Numbered from the stretch's first letter, positions 1 through 12,583 are shown. The stretch is DNA of 64,000 nt from Petrolisthes cinctipes (GCA_033782935.1 JAWQEG010002488.1:136501-200500), one strand, 5' to 3'. The notes: a model not told the origin generated them from the sequence alone. A program made the numbers and translations.

Positions 1-304
1 GAGAGATAACCGGGTCGTAACACTTACAACAACACCTTATGTCAACTCAATCCCCTCAATTATTATCATTATTATGACGTGTTGCAAAATCATACACGTG
101 TTGTTCTATATTACCATGGAAGGAAAGTGTTGGTGGATATTTGATTGTGGCTATACAACTAGCCACAAGTATTGATTCATACAAGCTGTTGGTTTCAAGA
201 TATCATAACAAACACACAAGATGTAAGACAATAATAAAACTACAACACAACTTTATACGGAAGTGAATTGTATCCTTATGGGGGAAGTACAGTGTTGGTA
301 AATC
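1..304. other. AT-rich stretch, no gene seen
   Basis: No coding pattern. About 55 bases near 110-165 resemble 44575-44632 in the same orientation (shared word TTTGATTGTGGCT), so part of it is a dispersed repeat. Confidence 0.5.
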
Positions 305-425
305 TGGAGCAACTGATTCCTCAAAACTATTCCAAGCTACAACAGAACACCATTATTTTTGTTCATCTGGTCCTCATTCCTGGCATACTTTGGAGGAATC
401 ATGGCACCCCAATGTAACAAAAGTG
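305..425 (+). repeat. Dispersed repeat R1, copy 1
   Basis: About 115 bases align by eye with 3797-3905, from the word CAAACTATTCCAAGC through GGAGGAATCATGG to ATGTAACAAAAGTGAAT. Partial relatives, one inverted, occur near 11645-11705 and 52767-52860, each with a 'gattcctccaaa...ggccaggaaacagga' pattern. No coding capacity. A short non-autonomous element is likely but its class is unknown. Confidence 0.6.
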
Positions 426-429
426 AATG

Positions 430-672
430 TAACACACACACACACACACACACCTATATGGAAGGAGCTTGTTTGTTTGGTGGCATAGTCAGGAGGAATC
501 AGAAGTCTCCAAACACACACACACACACCTATATGGAAGGAGGTTGTTAGTTTGGTGGCATAGTCAGGAGGAATCAGAAGTCTCCAAACACACACATACA
601 CACACACACACACCTATATCGAAGGAGCTTGTTTGATTCGTGGCATGGCCAGGAGGAATCAGAAGTCTTCAA
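430..672 (+). repeat. Tandem repeat with embedded (CA)n, about 3 units of 80 bp
   Basis: Three head-to-tail units each hold a (CA)n run, then CCTATATGGAAGGAG, GGTGGCATAGTCAGGAGG and AATCAGAAGTCT. The same unit is present inverted three times at 41100-41345 and once at 41938-42012. Copy number probably varies. Confidence 0.8.
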
Positions 673-1672
673 TTTCCATTCACGATCACAGGGTCCTTAA
701 ACACCCCCTCCCTCCCCCCTGTCTGTCTATAAGTTATGCCCCCCTCTATCCCCCCTGTCTACAAGTTATGCCCCCCTCCATCCCCCCTGTCTACAAGTTT
801 AAATAATGTATCTAGGCATCTCCAACGAAATAGGACATGATTTCTGAACCCATCCTTATTACCGTATTTCGTTTCTATAATGTCCTGAGTTTCTTACATT
901 ATTCTTCTTCTTATGTTTCGTTCTCCTCTTTCTCAAAACAAGAATATAATTATTTATATTGATGTGCGTGTATGTTTATTACAAAAATACGTGTGTGTGT
1001 ATGTGTGTTCTTACCTACTTGTATTCTTTACAGGATTGAGTCAAGCTCGTAATGCCCCGTATATTAAAATCCCATTATCATATTTTTCTTTAAAGATATG
1101 CATGGTTTTGACACACACCACTTCTTATGGATGGTAATTTGTTCCATGTGTATGTGTGTGTGTGTGTGTGTGTGTGTTGTGAAAGGCGGCATACATACTA
1201 AGAAGAAACACCTCACCCTCTCTCTCTGTCTGTGGAATAACATCATGTAATTTCCGTAGACTTAATTCATCTTTTTCACCACGTTCCATCCACACACTAC
1301 ATCCAAAAATGTGGGTTTTTGGAATAGGTAAAAAATGTTGTCGAATCACACATTTGACCTAAGGGTGTGCAAGAATAGGTCATATGGGTGGGGTTGGCCT
1401 AAGGGGGGGCTAAAATTTCTCCGTTTTCCTCTACGATGCACCGTTTTTGAGTTGTGGCCTCTTTTTTGGAAATTTGTTTGAACCGATTTTTGACCATGAA
1501 GATCTATATGGATTTGGATGAAATTTGGAATGGATGTACAGTTGGTAAATTGGGCTAGATAATTTTTTCATTTTGTCTCTATGGCCTTCTGTTCAAAAGT
1601 TATGTCAATTTTCGCTTATCAAAAAACGGACCAAATTATAACAATGATAAAAATAATGTTCAAGGATTAATT
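673..1672 (+). repeat. Dispersed repeat block, paralogous to 42008-42957
   Basis: The block aligns almost throughout with 42008-42957. Shared stretches include GATCACAGGGTCCTTAAAC, AACGAAATAGGACATGAT, AGGATTGAGTCAAGCTCG, GAAGATCTAT followed by GGATTTGGATGAAATTTGG, and CAAAAAACGGACCAAATTAT. It has (GT)n tracts and no coding frame. The two copies differ by small indels, so this is an old duplication or dispersed element. Confidence 0.75.
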
Positions 1673-1835
1673 AAGGTGGTGCGGGAATAGGGGGACAGGC
1701 TTGGGGGGAGTTAGGGGGGTGCGGGAATAGGGGACAGGCTTTCAACCCACCCGAAGCTTATCCCCCTATTTCCGCCCCCCCCCCCAATCCCCGCCCCCCC
1801 AAGCCTGTTCCCTACTCCCGCACCCCCTTAATAGA
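1673..1835. repeat. G-rich/C-rich inverted cassette, copy 1
   Basis: A run of 'GGTGCGGGAATAGGGGGACAGGCTTGGGGG'-type words is followed by its reverse complement (AAGCCTGTTCC..., TCCCGCACCCCC). Related cassettes lie at 3142-3360, 40945-41095, 41698-41880 and 43400-43630. The strand asymmetry makes hairpins and G-quadruplexes possible. No coding role seen. Confidence 0.7.
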
Positions 1836-1896
1836 GTTTGTGAATACGGATACTCAGCTTTTGGAAAATAATGAAGGCTTACAAGTGTGGTTGGTT

Positions 1897-1983
1897 GGGA
1901 AGCTAACAAACAAATACCACTGTAGAATCAACCCATAAAGTTAGGAGTCGATTCCACAGTGGTATTGGTTTGTTAGCTTCCCA
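1897..1983. repeat. Inverted-repeat hairpin unit
   Basis: Arms of about 33 bases (GGGAAGCTAACAAACAAATA at 1898 and its complement TGGTTTGTTAGCTTCCC ending at 1983) flank a short loop. A second copy is at 43703-43790. Part of the arm (CACTGTGGAATCAACCCA) also occurs near 14385. It could be a very small foldback element. Confidence 0.7.
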
Positions 1984-3075
1984 CCCACCCACGTCTCCTT
2001 CCCACCCACCCACCCACGTCTCCTTCGCACCCACCCACCCACGTCTCCTTCGCACCCACCCACGTCTTCTTCCCACCCACCCACCCACGTCTCCTTCGCA
2101 CCCACCCACCCACGTCTCCTTCGCACCCACCTACGTCTCCTTCACACCCACCCACCCACCCACATCTCCTTTCCCACCCACCCACGTCTCCTTCCCACCC
2201 ACCCACCCACGTCTCCTTCCCACCCACCCACCCACATCTCCTTTCCTACCCACCCACGTCTCCTTCACACCCACCCACCCACATCTCCTTTCCCACCCTC
2301 CCACGTCTCCTTCACACCCACCCACCCACATCTCCTTCCCACCCACCCACCCACCCATGTCTCCTTCACACCAACCCACCCACATCTCCTTTCCCACCCA
2401 CCCACGTCTCCTTCCCACCCACCCACCCACGTCTCCTTCCCACCCACCCACCCACATCTCCTTTCCCACCCACCCACGTCTCCTTCACACCCACCCACCC
2501 ACATCTCCTTTCCCACCCTCCCACGTCTCCTTCACACCCACCCACCCACATCTCCTTCCCACCCACCCACCCACCCATGTCTCCTTCACACCAACCCACC
2601 CACATCTCCTTTCCCACCCACCCACGTCTCCTTCCCACCCACCCACCCACGTCTCCTTCCCACCCACCCACCCACATCTCCTTTCCTACCCACCTACGTC
2701 TCCTTCACACCCACCCACCCACATCTCCTTTCCCACCCACCCACATCTCCTTCACACCCACCCACCCACATCTCCTTTCCTACCCACCCACGTCTCCTTC
2801 ACACCCACCCACCCACATCTCCTTTCCCACCCACCCACGTCTCCTTCACACCCACCCACCCACATCTCCTTTCCTACCCACCTACGTCTCCTTCACACCC
2901 ACACACACACCCACGTCTCCTTCACACACACCCACCCACGTCTCCTTCTCACCCACCCACGTCTCTTTCCCACCCACCCACCCACCCACGTCTCCTTCAC
3001 ACCCACACACACACCCACGTCTCCTTCACACCCACCCACCCACGTCTCCTTCCCACCCACGTCTCCTTTAGATAG
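1984..3075. repeat. CCCA-rich minisatellite with 220-bp higher-order period
   Basis: Tandem units of about 18-25 bp built on CCCACCCACCCACGTCTCCTT, with variants CACATCTCC and ATGTCTCC. The rare variant TCCCACCCTCCCACG occurs at 2291 and 2511, exactly 220 bp apart, with matching flanks, so blocks near 2231-2450 and 2451-2670 form a higher-order duplication. The array stays open in several frames on both strands because its words contain no stop codon. I do not regard those frames as genes. Confidence 0.9.
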
Positions 3076-3141
3076 GCCGAAATTCGCACTGCCAGAACTA
3101 TTTCATACATTTCTACTCGTTGTTTATCAGCAATTACGACG

Positions 3142-3360
3142 TTAAGGGAGTGCGGGAGTAGGGGACAGGCTTGAGGGGGGGGTGCGGGAATAGGGGGACA
3201 GGCTTGGGGGTGGGGGTAGAAAGCCTGTCCCCTATTCCCGCACCCCCCTAACCCCCCCCCTCCCCCAGCCTGTCCCCCTACTCCCGCACCCCACCAAAAA
3301 AAAACGCACCCCCCCTAAATCCCCCAAATCTGTCCCCCTATTCCCGCACCTCCTTAACAT
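3142..3360. repeat. G-rich/C-rich inverted cassette, copy 2
   Basis: Contains GTGCGGGAGTAGGGGACAGG followed by the inverted words AAGCCTGTCCCC and TATTCCCGCACCCCCC, then a third C-rich run. It borders the right end of the minisatellite, as copy 1 borders the hairpin at its left. Confidence 0.7.
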
Positions 3361-3796
3361 CAAGTAACTTCAAATTTATCAGCGTGATGATTTGGGTTAT
3401 CGTATTTCATAAAAGAATTTACAGTAAGTCAGCTGTTAAATTTTTCATTCCTTCCCTTTCTTCTACCATCCTTCCCATTCTTTTTCCAACCCTTCCCATT
3501 TTCTCAGGAGAATAGGAAAAAGATGGACCTAATTAAAATTCCACTTGTCATCCAAATTATAATGAAACGAGACATGTACGAGTGTGTAATATTTGGGTTT
3601 GTTGTTGTACTATAAGGTTATACAAACCATATAACACGTGTAAGACTCGTAATGAGCTAATATTAACACTAACATAATGATCATTTGGTTATAGCCAATC
3701 AGCGATAATCTTGAGTATTGATTTTTTGAGGTGGGCCAATCAGAGTGAGTTACAATAAGCACTTAATTTGAACTGTTATTATGTCCCGTTTTAGTA
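3361..3796. other. AT-rich stretch, no gene seen
   Basis: No convincing frame. The word TTTTTTGAGGTGGGCCAATCA at 3725-3745 recurs at 6795-6815 at the broken end of nLTR-A, hinting at a shared dispersed sequence. Confidence 0.4.
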
Positions 3797-3905
3797 TGTG
3801 CCTCCAAACTATTCCAAGCAACAGGACACCATTGTTTTTGTTCATTTGGTGCTGTTTCCTGGCATAGTTAGGAGGAATCATGGTACTCCAATGTAACAAA
3901 AGTGA
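3797..3905 (+). repeat. Dispersed repeat R1, copy 2
   Basis: Aligns with 309-425 over its whole length with scattered substitutions, including TTCCTGGCATAGTTAGG and CAATGTAACAAAAGTGAATT. Confidence 0.6.
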
Positions 3906-4078
3906 ATTACGTCCTTTAATGTGAAGTAAAATTAATACCGAGAGACATACGAATACGACTGTGGAATTGATCCTTAATCTTGGTGTGGGGTAGTCACTTA
4001 ATAGTTCATTTATTGCAGTTCTTCCTGAATAATGACCACTATTTCCAAATAGCCTGTGTAAGAATTCCTGTGGCCAAC

Positions 4079-4252
4079 TGTACACTCGCAATCCAAAATA
4101 TGTATCCAGGCTTGCTTCAAATAGCTTGATCGAATATTAAGCGAACTCGAGTGAATATGAAACAGGATAAGCGTGTAATTGGTTCACTAGTATGTTAAAT
4201 GATTCGAAACTTCAACAAGACCTAGATACAAATTTTGGATTGCGAGTGTACA
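4079..4252. repeat. Inverted repeat, arms about 36 bp
   Basis: The arm at 4079-4114 (GTACACTCGCAATCCAAAAT) is mirrored at 4216-4252 (ATTTTGGATTGCGAGTGTAC), with about 100 bases between. The flank GAATTCCTGTGGCCAACTG at 4063 recurs at 43870. A short terminal-inverted-repeat element is possible. Confidence 0.6.
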
Positions 4253-4619
4253 TTTGAGTGTTATTTGACCAATTGAGTAATAGATTGGTAGTGTCAGTAC
4301 TCGGTAATCAAATGTAAACTTTTCTGTTATGTAATGATAGATATGTTGTTGTTTAAATGTAAACGTTTATGAAATTCATCATGTAAATATAGCTGTCTGC
4401 CTTTGTAATATATAATTAATGGTTTACGATTTTCGAGTGTTAATGAAGTGTCTGTGTCAGTGGTTTATTTGATATTATGACTGTATACAGAAACAAGTTT
4501 GTAGCCGAGTAAAGGCCTGTGCAATCAATTACATTTGCCACACACTAGCAAGAATACTAAGCTGTCACCACACATTATTATCATGCATCACTGTACAAGC
4601 GTGTGTGTGAATGACCCAA

Positions 4620-6480
<1,861 letters not shown>

Positions 6481-6661
6481 AGTTTGGACCCCTACCAGAG
6501 TTTCAACCTTCCCAGTAGACACAACTAGTTGGGCCGACTCACTCACTCACTTGAGTCCGTCACTACTATACCGTCACTTGGGCTTCTATACAGTTTCAAG
6601 CAACCACCACCACCACCGGCAGGAGGGATACACGCTGTCTACTGTTCCAAGGTAAATATAG

Positions 6662-6800
6662 TTTCACACACATACACATGCTATCTTCAAATTAAACACA
6701 CACACACACATTACTTTCAAGTTAAACACACACACACATTACTTTCAAATTAAACACACACACATTACCTTCAAATTAAACACACACACACACATTTTTG
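6662..6800 (+). repeat. (CA)n tandem array with CTTCAAATTAAA spacer
   Basis: About four units of 30 bp, each with the spacer ACTTTCAAATTAA and a (CA)n run of decreasing length. Confidence 0.8.
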
Positions 6801-6825
6801 AGGTGGGCCAATCACTACCCTGCCA

Positions 6826-7188
6826 TTATGGGCGGTAACACACACACAGCAAGATGGTCTGATGTTGAGCCCATATCTTGAAGAACATCATCTCCAGATG
6901 AGTCGGAAGAGCGACCTCGAGTGGTTGGACCGACAGGCTTTTGTGGAAAGAGACAGCGACACCACCAAAGGTCCCGCGTGTCCTGTCGCGTCGATGCCAC
7001 CTCGAGTATCCTCTCAGGTGCCCAAAGTTGTCAGGGACTGACTCATTCATAAATGTTTCTACCGTTGCAACAATGTCCGGGGTACGAGGAATCACGTGGC
7101 TGTTGATGAGGTCCCCGATGTTCGTTACAAGTCCCCTAACATTGGCAGATATGATGGTAAGTTGATCTCTAGACTTACGGGCGGGCAT
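6826..7188 (-). pseudogene. nLTR-A ORF2 fragment: APE-type endonuclease N-terminus
   Basis: The start is an ATG at 7188. The peptide opens MPARKSRDQLTIISANVRGL and continues with the APE-endonuclease pattern: a possible metal-binding Glu in VATVETF, then SRWHRRDR and GGVAVSF, ending in CYRP followed by a TAA stop. This matches the first third of the endonuclease domain that nicks target DNA for target-primed reverse transcription. Nothing of the later endonuclease motifs, reverse transcriptase or 3' end remains. Its ATG lies 14 bases inside the end of ORF1, so ORF2 probably relied on termination-reinitiation or a similar mechanism. Confidence 0.75.
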
Positions 7189-8325
7189 GACTCCAGGCTG
7201 TGTTGACAAGGTTAGGCGGCTGGAGAGTATATGAGTGGGTGTAGGCAGGATAGAGTGGGTGTGGTGTATGAGCCTGATGTCTTGGAGCCCAATTACTGAT
7301 GAGAGGCTGGGGTATGGCAGGACCAGGAGCAGGAGGAGCAGGGAGAAGGAATCGATTAAGTGCCTGAACGAGTAAGGCGTTGTTTTGTGCCTGCTCAGTT
7401 GATATTCTTTGGAAGAGGTTTTCCTCTCTCTCCTGCGCAATGCGAGTACGACACTCCTGAACAGTATGTCCCACTCGTAAACAGTAGGTACACTTGTTCC
7501 TCTTCAGGCAGTTATTTTCAGTGTGTCCGTTACGCCCGCAATTTTTGCAGGAACCTTTTGACTGGTTACGTAGCGAGGTTCGGGCGTAACTGTCTTACCT
7601 GAGAGGGATTTATCTGAGTGTCCAGTTTGCAGTTGCGTTTTGTTATTTTTGTTATTCTCCGTATTCCTAGACTGAAGTGGTCGAGGTTTCACTGACTTCC
7701 ACCAGTTTGCTGTTTCGTCACTTGAGGCTACGTGTCTTTCCCACTCCTCGTCTATTCTGTGAGACTTGGCGGTGGCAGCGATAGATCTTGTATCAAGTTC
7801 CTCTGCGCTGGTTCTTATGGCACAGATGTTATCAATGAGATCCAGGACGGTAACTACAGCGTCCCTTTTCTCAGCCAGTGTTTGAGAAGTGGCTTCGAAA
7901 AAACTTAAAATGCTTTTCTTTCTCTTTAATTCCTTCCTCAGCTGTCGAATGTTTTCGACTAGTTCTCTAGGATCTAGCTTCAAGAGATCTTCGAGATCAT
8001 CATCAACATCTGCTGCAGCCACATCAGAAGTGTCAGCATCTAACAGGTCAGAGGAGTCTTGCGAGTCTACCGTGGCCGCCTGGTAAACCACCGGGGCGGT
8101 GATTCCCAGAGCTGTGCGCAGAGCGGAGACCTCGCAGCAGTCAAATGTGTTGCTGTCACCGAGACAGGTGGTGTGGGAGGTGTTGGGGCAATCACCAGAT
8201 GAACAGTCAATGATGGTCCTGTCAGAGGTGGTTTTGCCACAAACAGCACACCATCTACCCGGCTGGTATCCAGGGAGACCTGGGGGTCGTGTGGTGAGGC
8301 GGTGGTGGCTCACATCTCCTGGCAT
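7175..8325 (-). pseudogene. nLTR-A ORF1: PHD-like finger, coiled coil, two CCHC knuckles (frameshifted)
   Basis: It starts at the ATG at 8325 (MPGDVSHH). Residues about 26-64 form a Cys/His-rich PHD-like finger (WCAVCGK, DCSSGDC, HTTC). An acidic linker follows, then a predicted coiled coil (about 115-175, ENIRQLRKELKRKK). The frame ends at 7504, but the neighbouring minus frame carries two perfect C-x2-C-x4-H-x4-C knuckles (CKNCGRNGHTENNC and CTYCLRVGHTVQEC) and runs to a TAA at 7175, so a single frameshift lies between about 7505 and 7597. Such ORF1 proteins bind element RNA and chaperone it. Proline-rich tail after the knuckles. Inactive copy. Confidence 0.75.
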
Positions 8326-8899
8326 AGTCGCAAGTAATTAGGTGTTAGTGAGGTGACGGGGGGAGGGGGCACTGTCATACACTCGGGAGGTTGAATAGTG
8401 TTAATTCACCCAGGGTTGAGTTCTCCCTGCAAATCCTCCAGAGGCTGTGTCAGTATCAGTGAGAGAGTGGAGAAGGAAAAAAGAAATAAAGCAAGCGATG
8501 ATAGAAAGAGCGAGAAAGAGTGATAATGAGGTGGTGAAGCAGTTGGTTCGTTCGTGGCGAGCAGTGGTGAAGCAGTTGGTAGGTGGGACAGGCTGTGTGT
8601 TAAGCAGATAACCGCCACCACATTCCAGCACTGCTTTTGTTATTTGTTTTCACTATTACAAGCGAACCTTGACACTGTCAGGTCAAGTTATTGCACCTGG
8701 CTGTTCAGTGTACATTCATGTACGTACAGGTGGTGAGTAAGCCAGTGCTGAGAGAGCAGTACAACAGCTGATATTTGGAGTTTTATCAAGAGCTGTGTGA
8801 ACGTGTGTAGTGCGTGGCTACTCTCTCTCTCTCTCTCAGTGGTACAAATACAGTACTGTAGAGGGAATAATTCCATCTAACATTAACATATTGTTGCAG

Positions 8900-9189
8900 A
8901 TCTTCCAAAGGCAGCTCCAAATTGCAAGTCTTCGAGCAGCGGACTTAAAAGAGGAAAGAAAAGATGTTTTGGAGAAATTAGTGTTGTGGCCAATGAGGCA
9001 CCACTCCAAATGGGTGAAGATATTGCTGAACTACACAGAAAAATCAGAAATATTCAGTGCCAACTGGATATGGAGAAAAGGAAAAAGGAAAATATTCTTA
9101 GGGAAAAGGAAAATATTCTTAAAGAGAAGAAAGCATGTGAAGAACTTGTAATACAATTAAGAAAAGAACTGAACATTGCTTATATTAAG
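8900..9189 (+). CDS. Candidate coding exon, basic then coiled-coil, unknown gene
   Basis: A single frame of 96 codons with codon phase beginning at 8902 is bounded by a plausible acceptor (ATTGTTGCAG at 8890-8899) and donor (AAG|GTCTGTG at 9190). The peptide has a basic, serine-rich start (KSSSSGLKRGKKR), then a long charged heptad stretch (EDIAELHRKIRN, MEKRKKENILREKENILKEK, ELVIQLRKEL) that should form a coiled coil. Reading through the donor meets a stop at 9235. I do not recognise the family, and no neighbouring exon was identified. It could be an exon of a host gene or an orphan fragment of a transposon gene such as a THAP-type protein. Confidence 0.35.
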
Positions 9190-10861
9190 GTCTGTGCCAA
9201 CATTAGAAGACATCTGTGCAAACATTCCCTTAATTAAAAAATCCCCCCCCCCTCTCTCTCTGGTCACATTGACTGTTGAAGGGATTAATAGGAGACTGTA
9301 GACAGCTGCAGGTTCAACATGGGAGTGTGAATGTGCATTCCAATATGCGTCATGACTTAGCCACACACACTTGTGTTTTCATGTGGGTGTGTGACGCAAA
9401 TAATCATATGGTGACCACTGCACCTGGACCTGATTAATCTCTCATTACCCTACCGCTTACCGTCGATTGCACATATATATTTTTGTTTTTGTCATACACT
9501 TTCATCCATTTTTCCCCATCTCATATTCTCTCGCTCACAGCATGTCTTTTGTCCCTTTTCCTTGTGAGTGCGACAATACGAAAAAGAGAGGGAAATGTAT
9601 GGAGCATAATAAAAAATAAGAAAGATATATGCAATGAAGGGAAAGAGGGGGGGGGGGGGGGGGTAGCGAGAAATAAGTCAAGTCTAGGTGTTTGCAGGGC
9701 CCTGGGTGTGTTTTCATCTGTATATCTAGTGTGATGATAACCCCCCCCCCCCTTCTCTCTCTCAGATAGTTAGTTAGAACAGACAGATTAACAATATGCG
9801 TTTCAAAAGTGTGGAGAGAGGGCGGGAGCAGAAGAGATTCGGGTGGGAAATGGGGAGGTAAAAGAGAGAGGAGAGAGAGATTACGTGTATGAAGAAAGTA
9901 AAGGAAGGAAAGGCTAGGACAGTAAACAGGTGTAGGAAAGGAGGGGAGAGGGGTCACTTCATGGGTCTGCCGTGCTTATCATTATAGATAGGAAAGGAAG
10001 GGAGGAAGAGATGGTAGAATTTCAGTTCCTCTATTGTGACTCGCTCACATTAAACTCTTTTCCTTCTTCCCTTTTTTTCCCCCTTCCTCGACATTGATAG
10101 AAATGAATGAATGAGAGAAAACTTGTATAGCAGCGTCACGGTGAATTAAGATTTTTGTATTATTATAATTATTTAATTAAGTAAGTAATGTAACTTACCT
10201 TACCCGGCTTATTCGTGACTTTCGTTGTGTTGACTCAACGAACGTCTGCAGAGGTTATTTATCCCCTTTTTATCTCAATCTCATCAACATATATTTATTT
10301 TACATGGGTTCTTCGATGTATATGCAATCACAACAATAACAAAAGAATTGAAGGTGTATGAAGACAACCAATTGCAATTACTTTACTGTATTTATTAAAA
10401 TCAGTCATGCACCAACATAACAATTAATAACACACATATAAATTATTAACACACACATACACTTCCACACAAGAATAACTAACTAGCTAATATCGTAATA
10501 ATCAATAAATACGGCACTCGTTTTCTTTCAATGTTCTCGTATGTTCTTGTACTGTTACTCTCGAATATTTTTCTCGATTGTTCAGTTGATTTTCTTACAA
10601 TAACCTAGCTTACGTTACTCACTGTGATTAATCAAATCTAACACTGTGTTAATTAATTGTTAGGTGCTATTTCAAGACCTTACTACTCAATTTACTTTAA
10701 TTAATATTTAAATTGCAATCTAACACTCGAGTTCGGTATATCTAAAACCAAGATTCGTTTCATAGACTCAGTGATAGATATTATGTCTTACACCACGAAT
10801 TTTCAATGTCAATACACAACGTAACACTCGTTACTTACCATAGGTATGCAAACTCTATGGA
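9190..10861. other. No gene; homopolymer and purine-rich tracts, then AT-rich DNA
   Basis: Holds a G17 run at 9647-9663, C-runs near 9242 and 9741, a strongly purine-rich stretch at 9810-10010 and AT-rich sequence from 10130. Open frames on the minus strand at 9535-9957 only mirror the purine bias. Confidence 0.5.
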
Positions 10862-11793
10862 AGCCCGGTGTAGCAGGAAAATTTTCCCCGCTGACTGAAA
10901 TTCCCCCCGGGAAATATAGCCTAGTTTTGATTTCCCCCCGGGAATAACAGCCCGGGCTGTTATTCTCCCGGGGGGAATTTCAGACCTAGGATAATTCCCT
11001 CCCCCCCTACATAGAAATTATTTTAATGAATTACATAATCAACGGTAAGTTTGGCAAAGTCATAGGAATTTTTTTCTACATCAGAATGGTATTAATTTAT
11101 GTAGTCTGGAAATTTACTGGTACTTGTGTAGTATTAAAGTGTTGAATTTATATGACAGTACCCACCGATAGTATGTAGGCAGCACAGCATAACGCTGAAC
11201 CATGTCGTCCGTCATGTTCCTTGGTTACTGATACTGTTTCATTATTGCCTATGTTTGAGTCATAAGTAGTTTTAGATAAAACAATCGTGAAGTCTTAATT
11301 GGAAAGCTAATTAAAAAATTACTTAAAAAGCAATAAAAAGGAGTGCGTTAATTCATTTTATCTTTTGTCTTTTTGATTGTGGGACTGGATTACACTTACG
11401 ACAACTCCATGTGGCCTTATAATTTTGTGTTGTTCCAAGACAAGCAGTGTGGTACAGTTGCGGAAGAAAGTTTCTTTTAATCCATGTGGGCAGATCTCGT
11501 CAAATCCACTAGAAAGTGACCAGATCCTACAACAATATTTATTCTAGCCCTGTGGGGGATAACTAATATTCACAGAGAATAAAGTCAGCCCCACTGGGCC
11601 CTCCATGAGAGTTTAAGGAGGTCGTATACTTTTGATACATTGGAGCTCCTTGATTCCTCCAAAGTATGCCAGGAAACAGGACCTGACTAACAAAAAGAAT
11701 GGTAACGGAGGAAGTGGAACAAAACAGAATACAATCACATACAAATAAAAATAGAACTATAATTTACACAGTACTTTATGTTATATGGATGTG

Positions 11794-11836
11794 CCTTTGA
11801 CCTGAAGAAGCAATAGCGAAACGTCGTCAATAAAGG
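11794..11836 (+). ncRNA. Hammerhead-ribozyme-like motif (Penelope-element type)
   Basis: In order: CCTTTGAC (stem I, 5' strand), CTGAAGA (core), a short stem II with AATA loop (GC-AATA-GC), GAAA, a minimal stem III (AC/GT with no loop), the cleavage triplet GTC at 11823-11825, and GTC-AAT-AAAGG, which pairs with the first strand through a 3-base bulge. Core residues CUGANGA and GAAA are present and stem I is complementary. Penelope-like elements are known to carry such minimal type I motifs, which usually need dimers because stem III is so short. An extra A before stem II is a weakness. Confidence 0.5.
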
Positions 11837-12415
11837 CTCCTCGTCATAGAGTGTTGTTCTTACCATTTTGTCAAGCAAATGCTTATTTTAACTCAACGTT
11901 CTTCATCTCACTAGGCTCTATCAAAATAAATTTTAACAGTTCGTACTGAAAATAAATAAGAAAACAGATGACAAAATTAACAACAAACGATAACACTACT
12001 TCACTATCTGTAAATGTAAATCGTTATAAATTTGTCTATAAATATATAAAATGCATATAACCTATCCCTATTACTATGGTAGAAATGAATATTTGAAGCC
12101 TTAAAACGAATCACAGAACGAGCCGTGAGCCCGTGAAGCAATGCCAGGCAGATCCCCTCCCATCACCATCAGTTGGCTGATGTATGACAACCACAACTGA
12201 GAATAAAATACGAGATATTCCAGTATGCGTTATAATTCAGATCCTCATTAACAATGTATGCAACTGTTCTTCATATACTGTATATATGGCAAATAAACAT
12301 AATATATTTAGTTCACCACAATGCTCTCTTGTTTAGATATAATAAGGCTATATTATCACTAAACTTTCCTAGCAACTTATCGACCAATCATCTCCGTCGT
12401 TATATGTTCAACTCT

Positions 12416-12583
12416 CTACACCTCCGTCACCTCCTTGTGGGGTAGGCTATAGAGGAGCCCAGGGTGATAAAGAAACTCCCTTCCGCAACTGTACCATTCG
12501 TAACATGACTCACACTCGACCACTTCGCGTCCATCTGCCGTAATTCCTGTACATTCTTGGCATATCCATAAACTGAACTTCAT
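12416..12583 (-). CDS. 55-residue Cys-rich peptide, degenerate PHD-like finger
   Basis: ATG at 12583 to TAG at 12416. The order C8-x2-C11, 12 residues, C24-x2-C27, then WYSC resembles a PHD finger core (as in CDxCxxWYHxxC) with the His replaced by Ser. PHD-like fingers also occur in nLTR-A and nLTR-B here, and in some DNA transposon transposases. It sits inside the 2.16 kb TIR element. Probably a remnant of a larger protein rather than an independent gene. Confidence 0.3.
   Translation of the reverse strand: MKFSLWICQECTGITADGREVVECESCYEWYSCGREFLYHPGLLYSLPHKEVTEV

Larger units (their letters stand above)
6826..8640 (-). mobile_element. nLTR-A: LINE with 5' part kept, 3' part missing
   Basis: Read on the minus strand: a purine/pyrimidine-biased leader (about 8640-8326), ORF1 with PHD-like and CCHC zinc fingers, then the first 120 codons of an endonuclease ORF2, which breaks off at 6826 beside the (CA)n array. 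Retrotransposed LINEs normally lose the 5' end, so loss of everything after the start of ORF2 points to a later deletion or rearrangement. The left end of the leader is uncertain. Confidence 0.7.

Noticed and set aside
430..672. CRISPR-like array
   Set aside because: Units are adjacent with (CA)n between them, no unique spacers, and the sequence is eukaryotic.
1970..3145. 391-codon open frame over the minisatellite (and long minus frames)
   Set aside because: Follows only from stop-free repeat words; no start context, domain or splice support, and all frames are open.
3750..4091. 113-codon minus open frame
   Set aside because: Covers dispersed repeat R1 and has no motif.
9535..9957. 140-codon minus open frame
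   Set aside because: Mirrors a purine-rich/G-run tract; composition explains the absence of stops.
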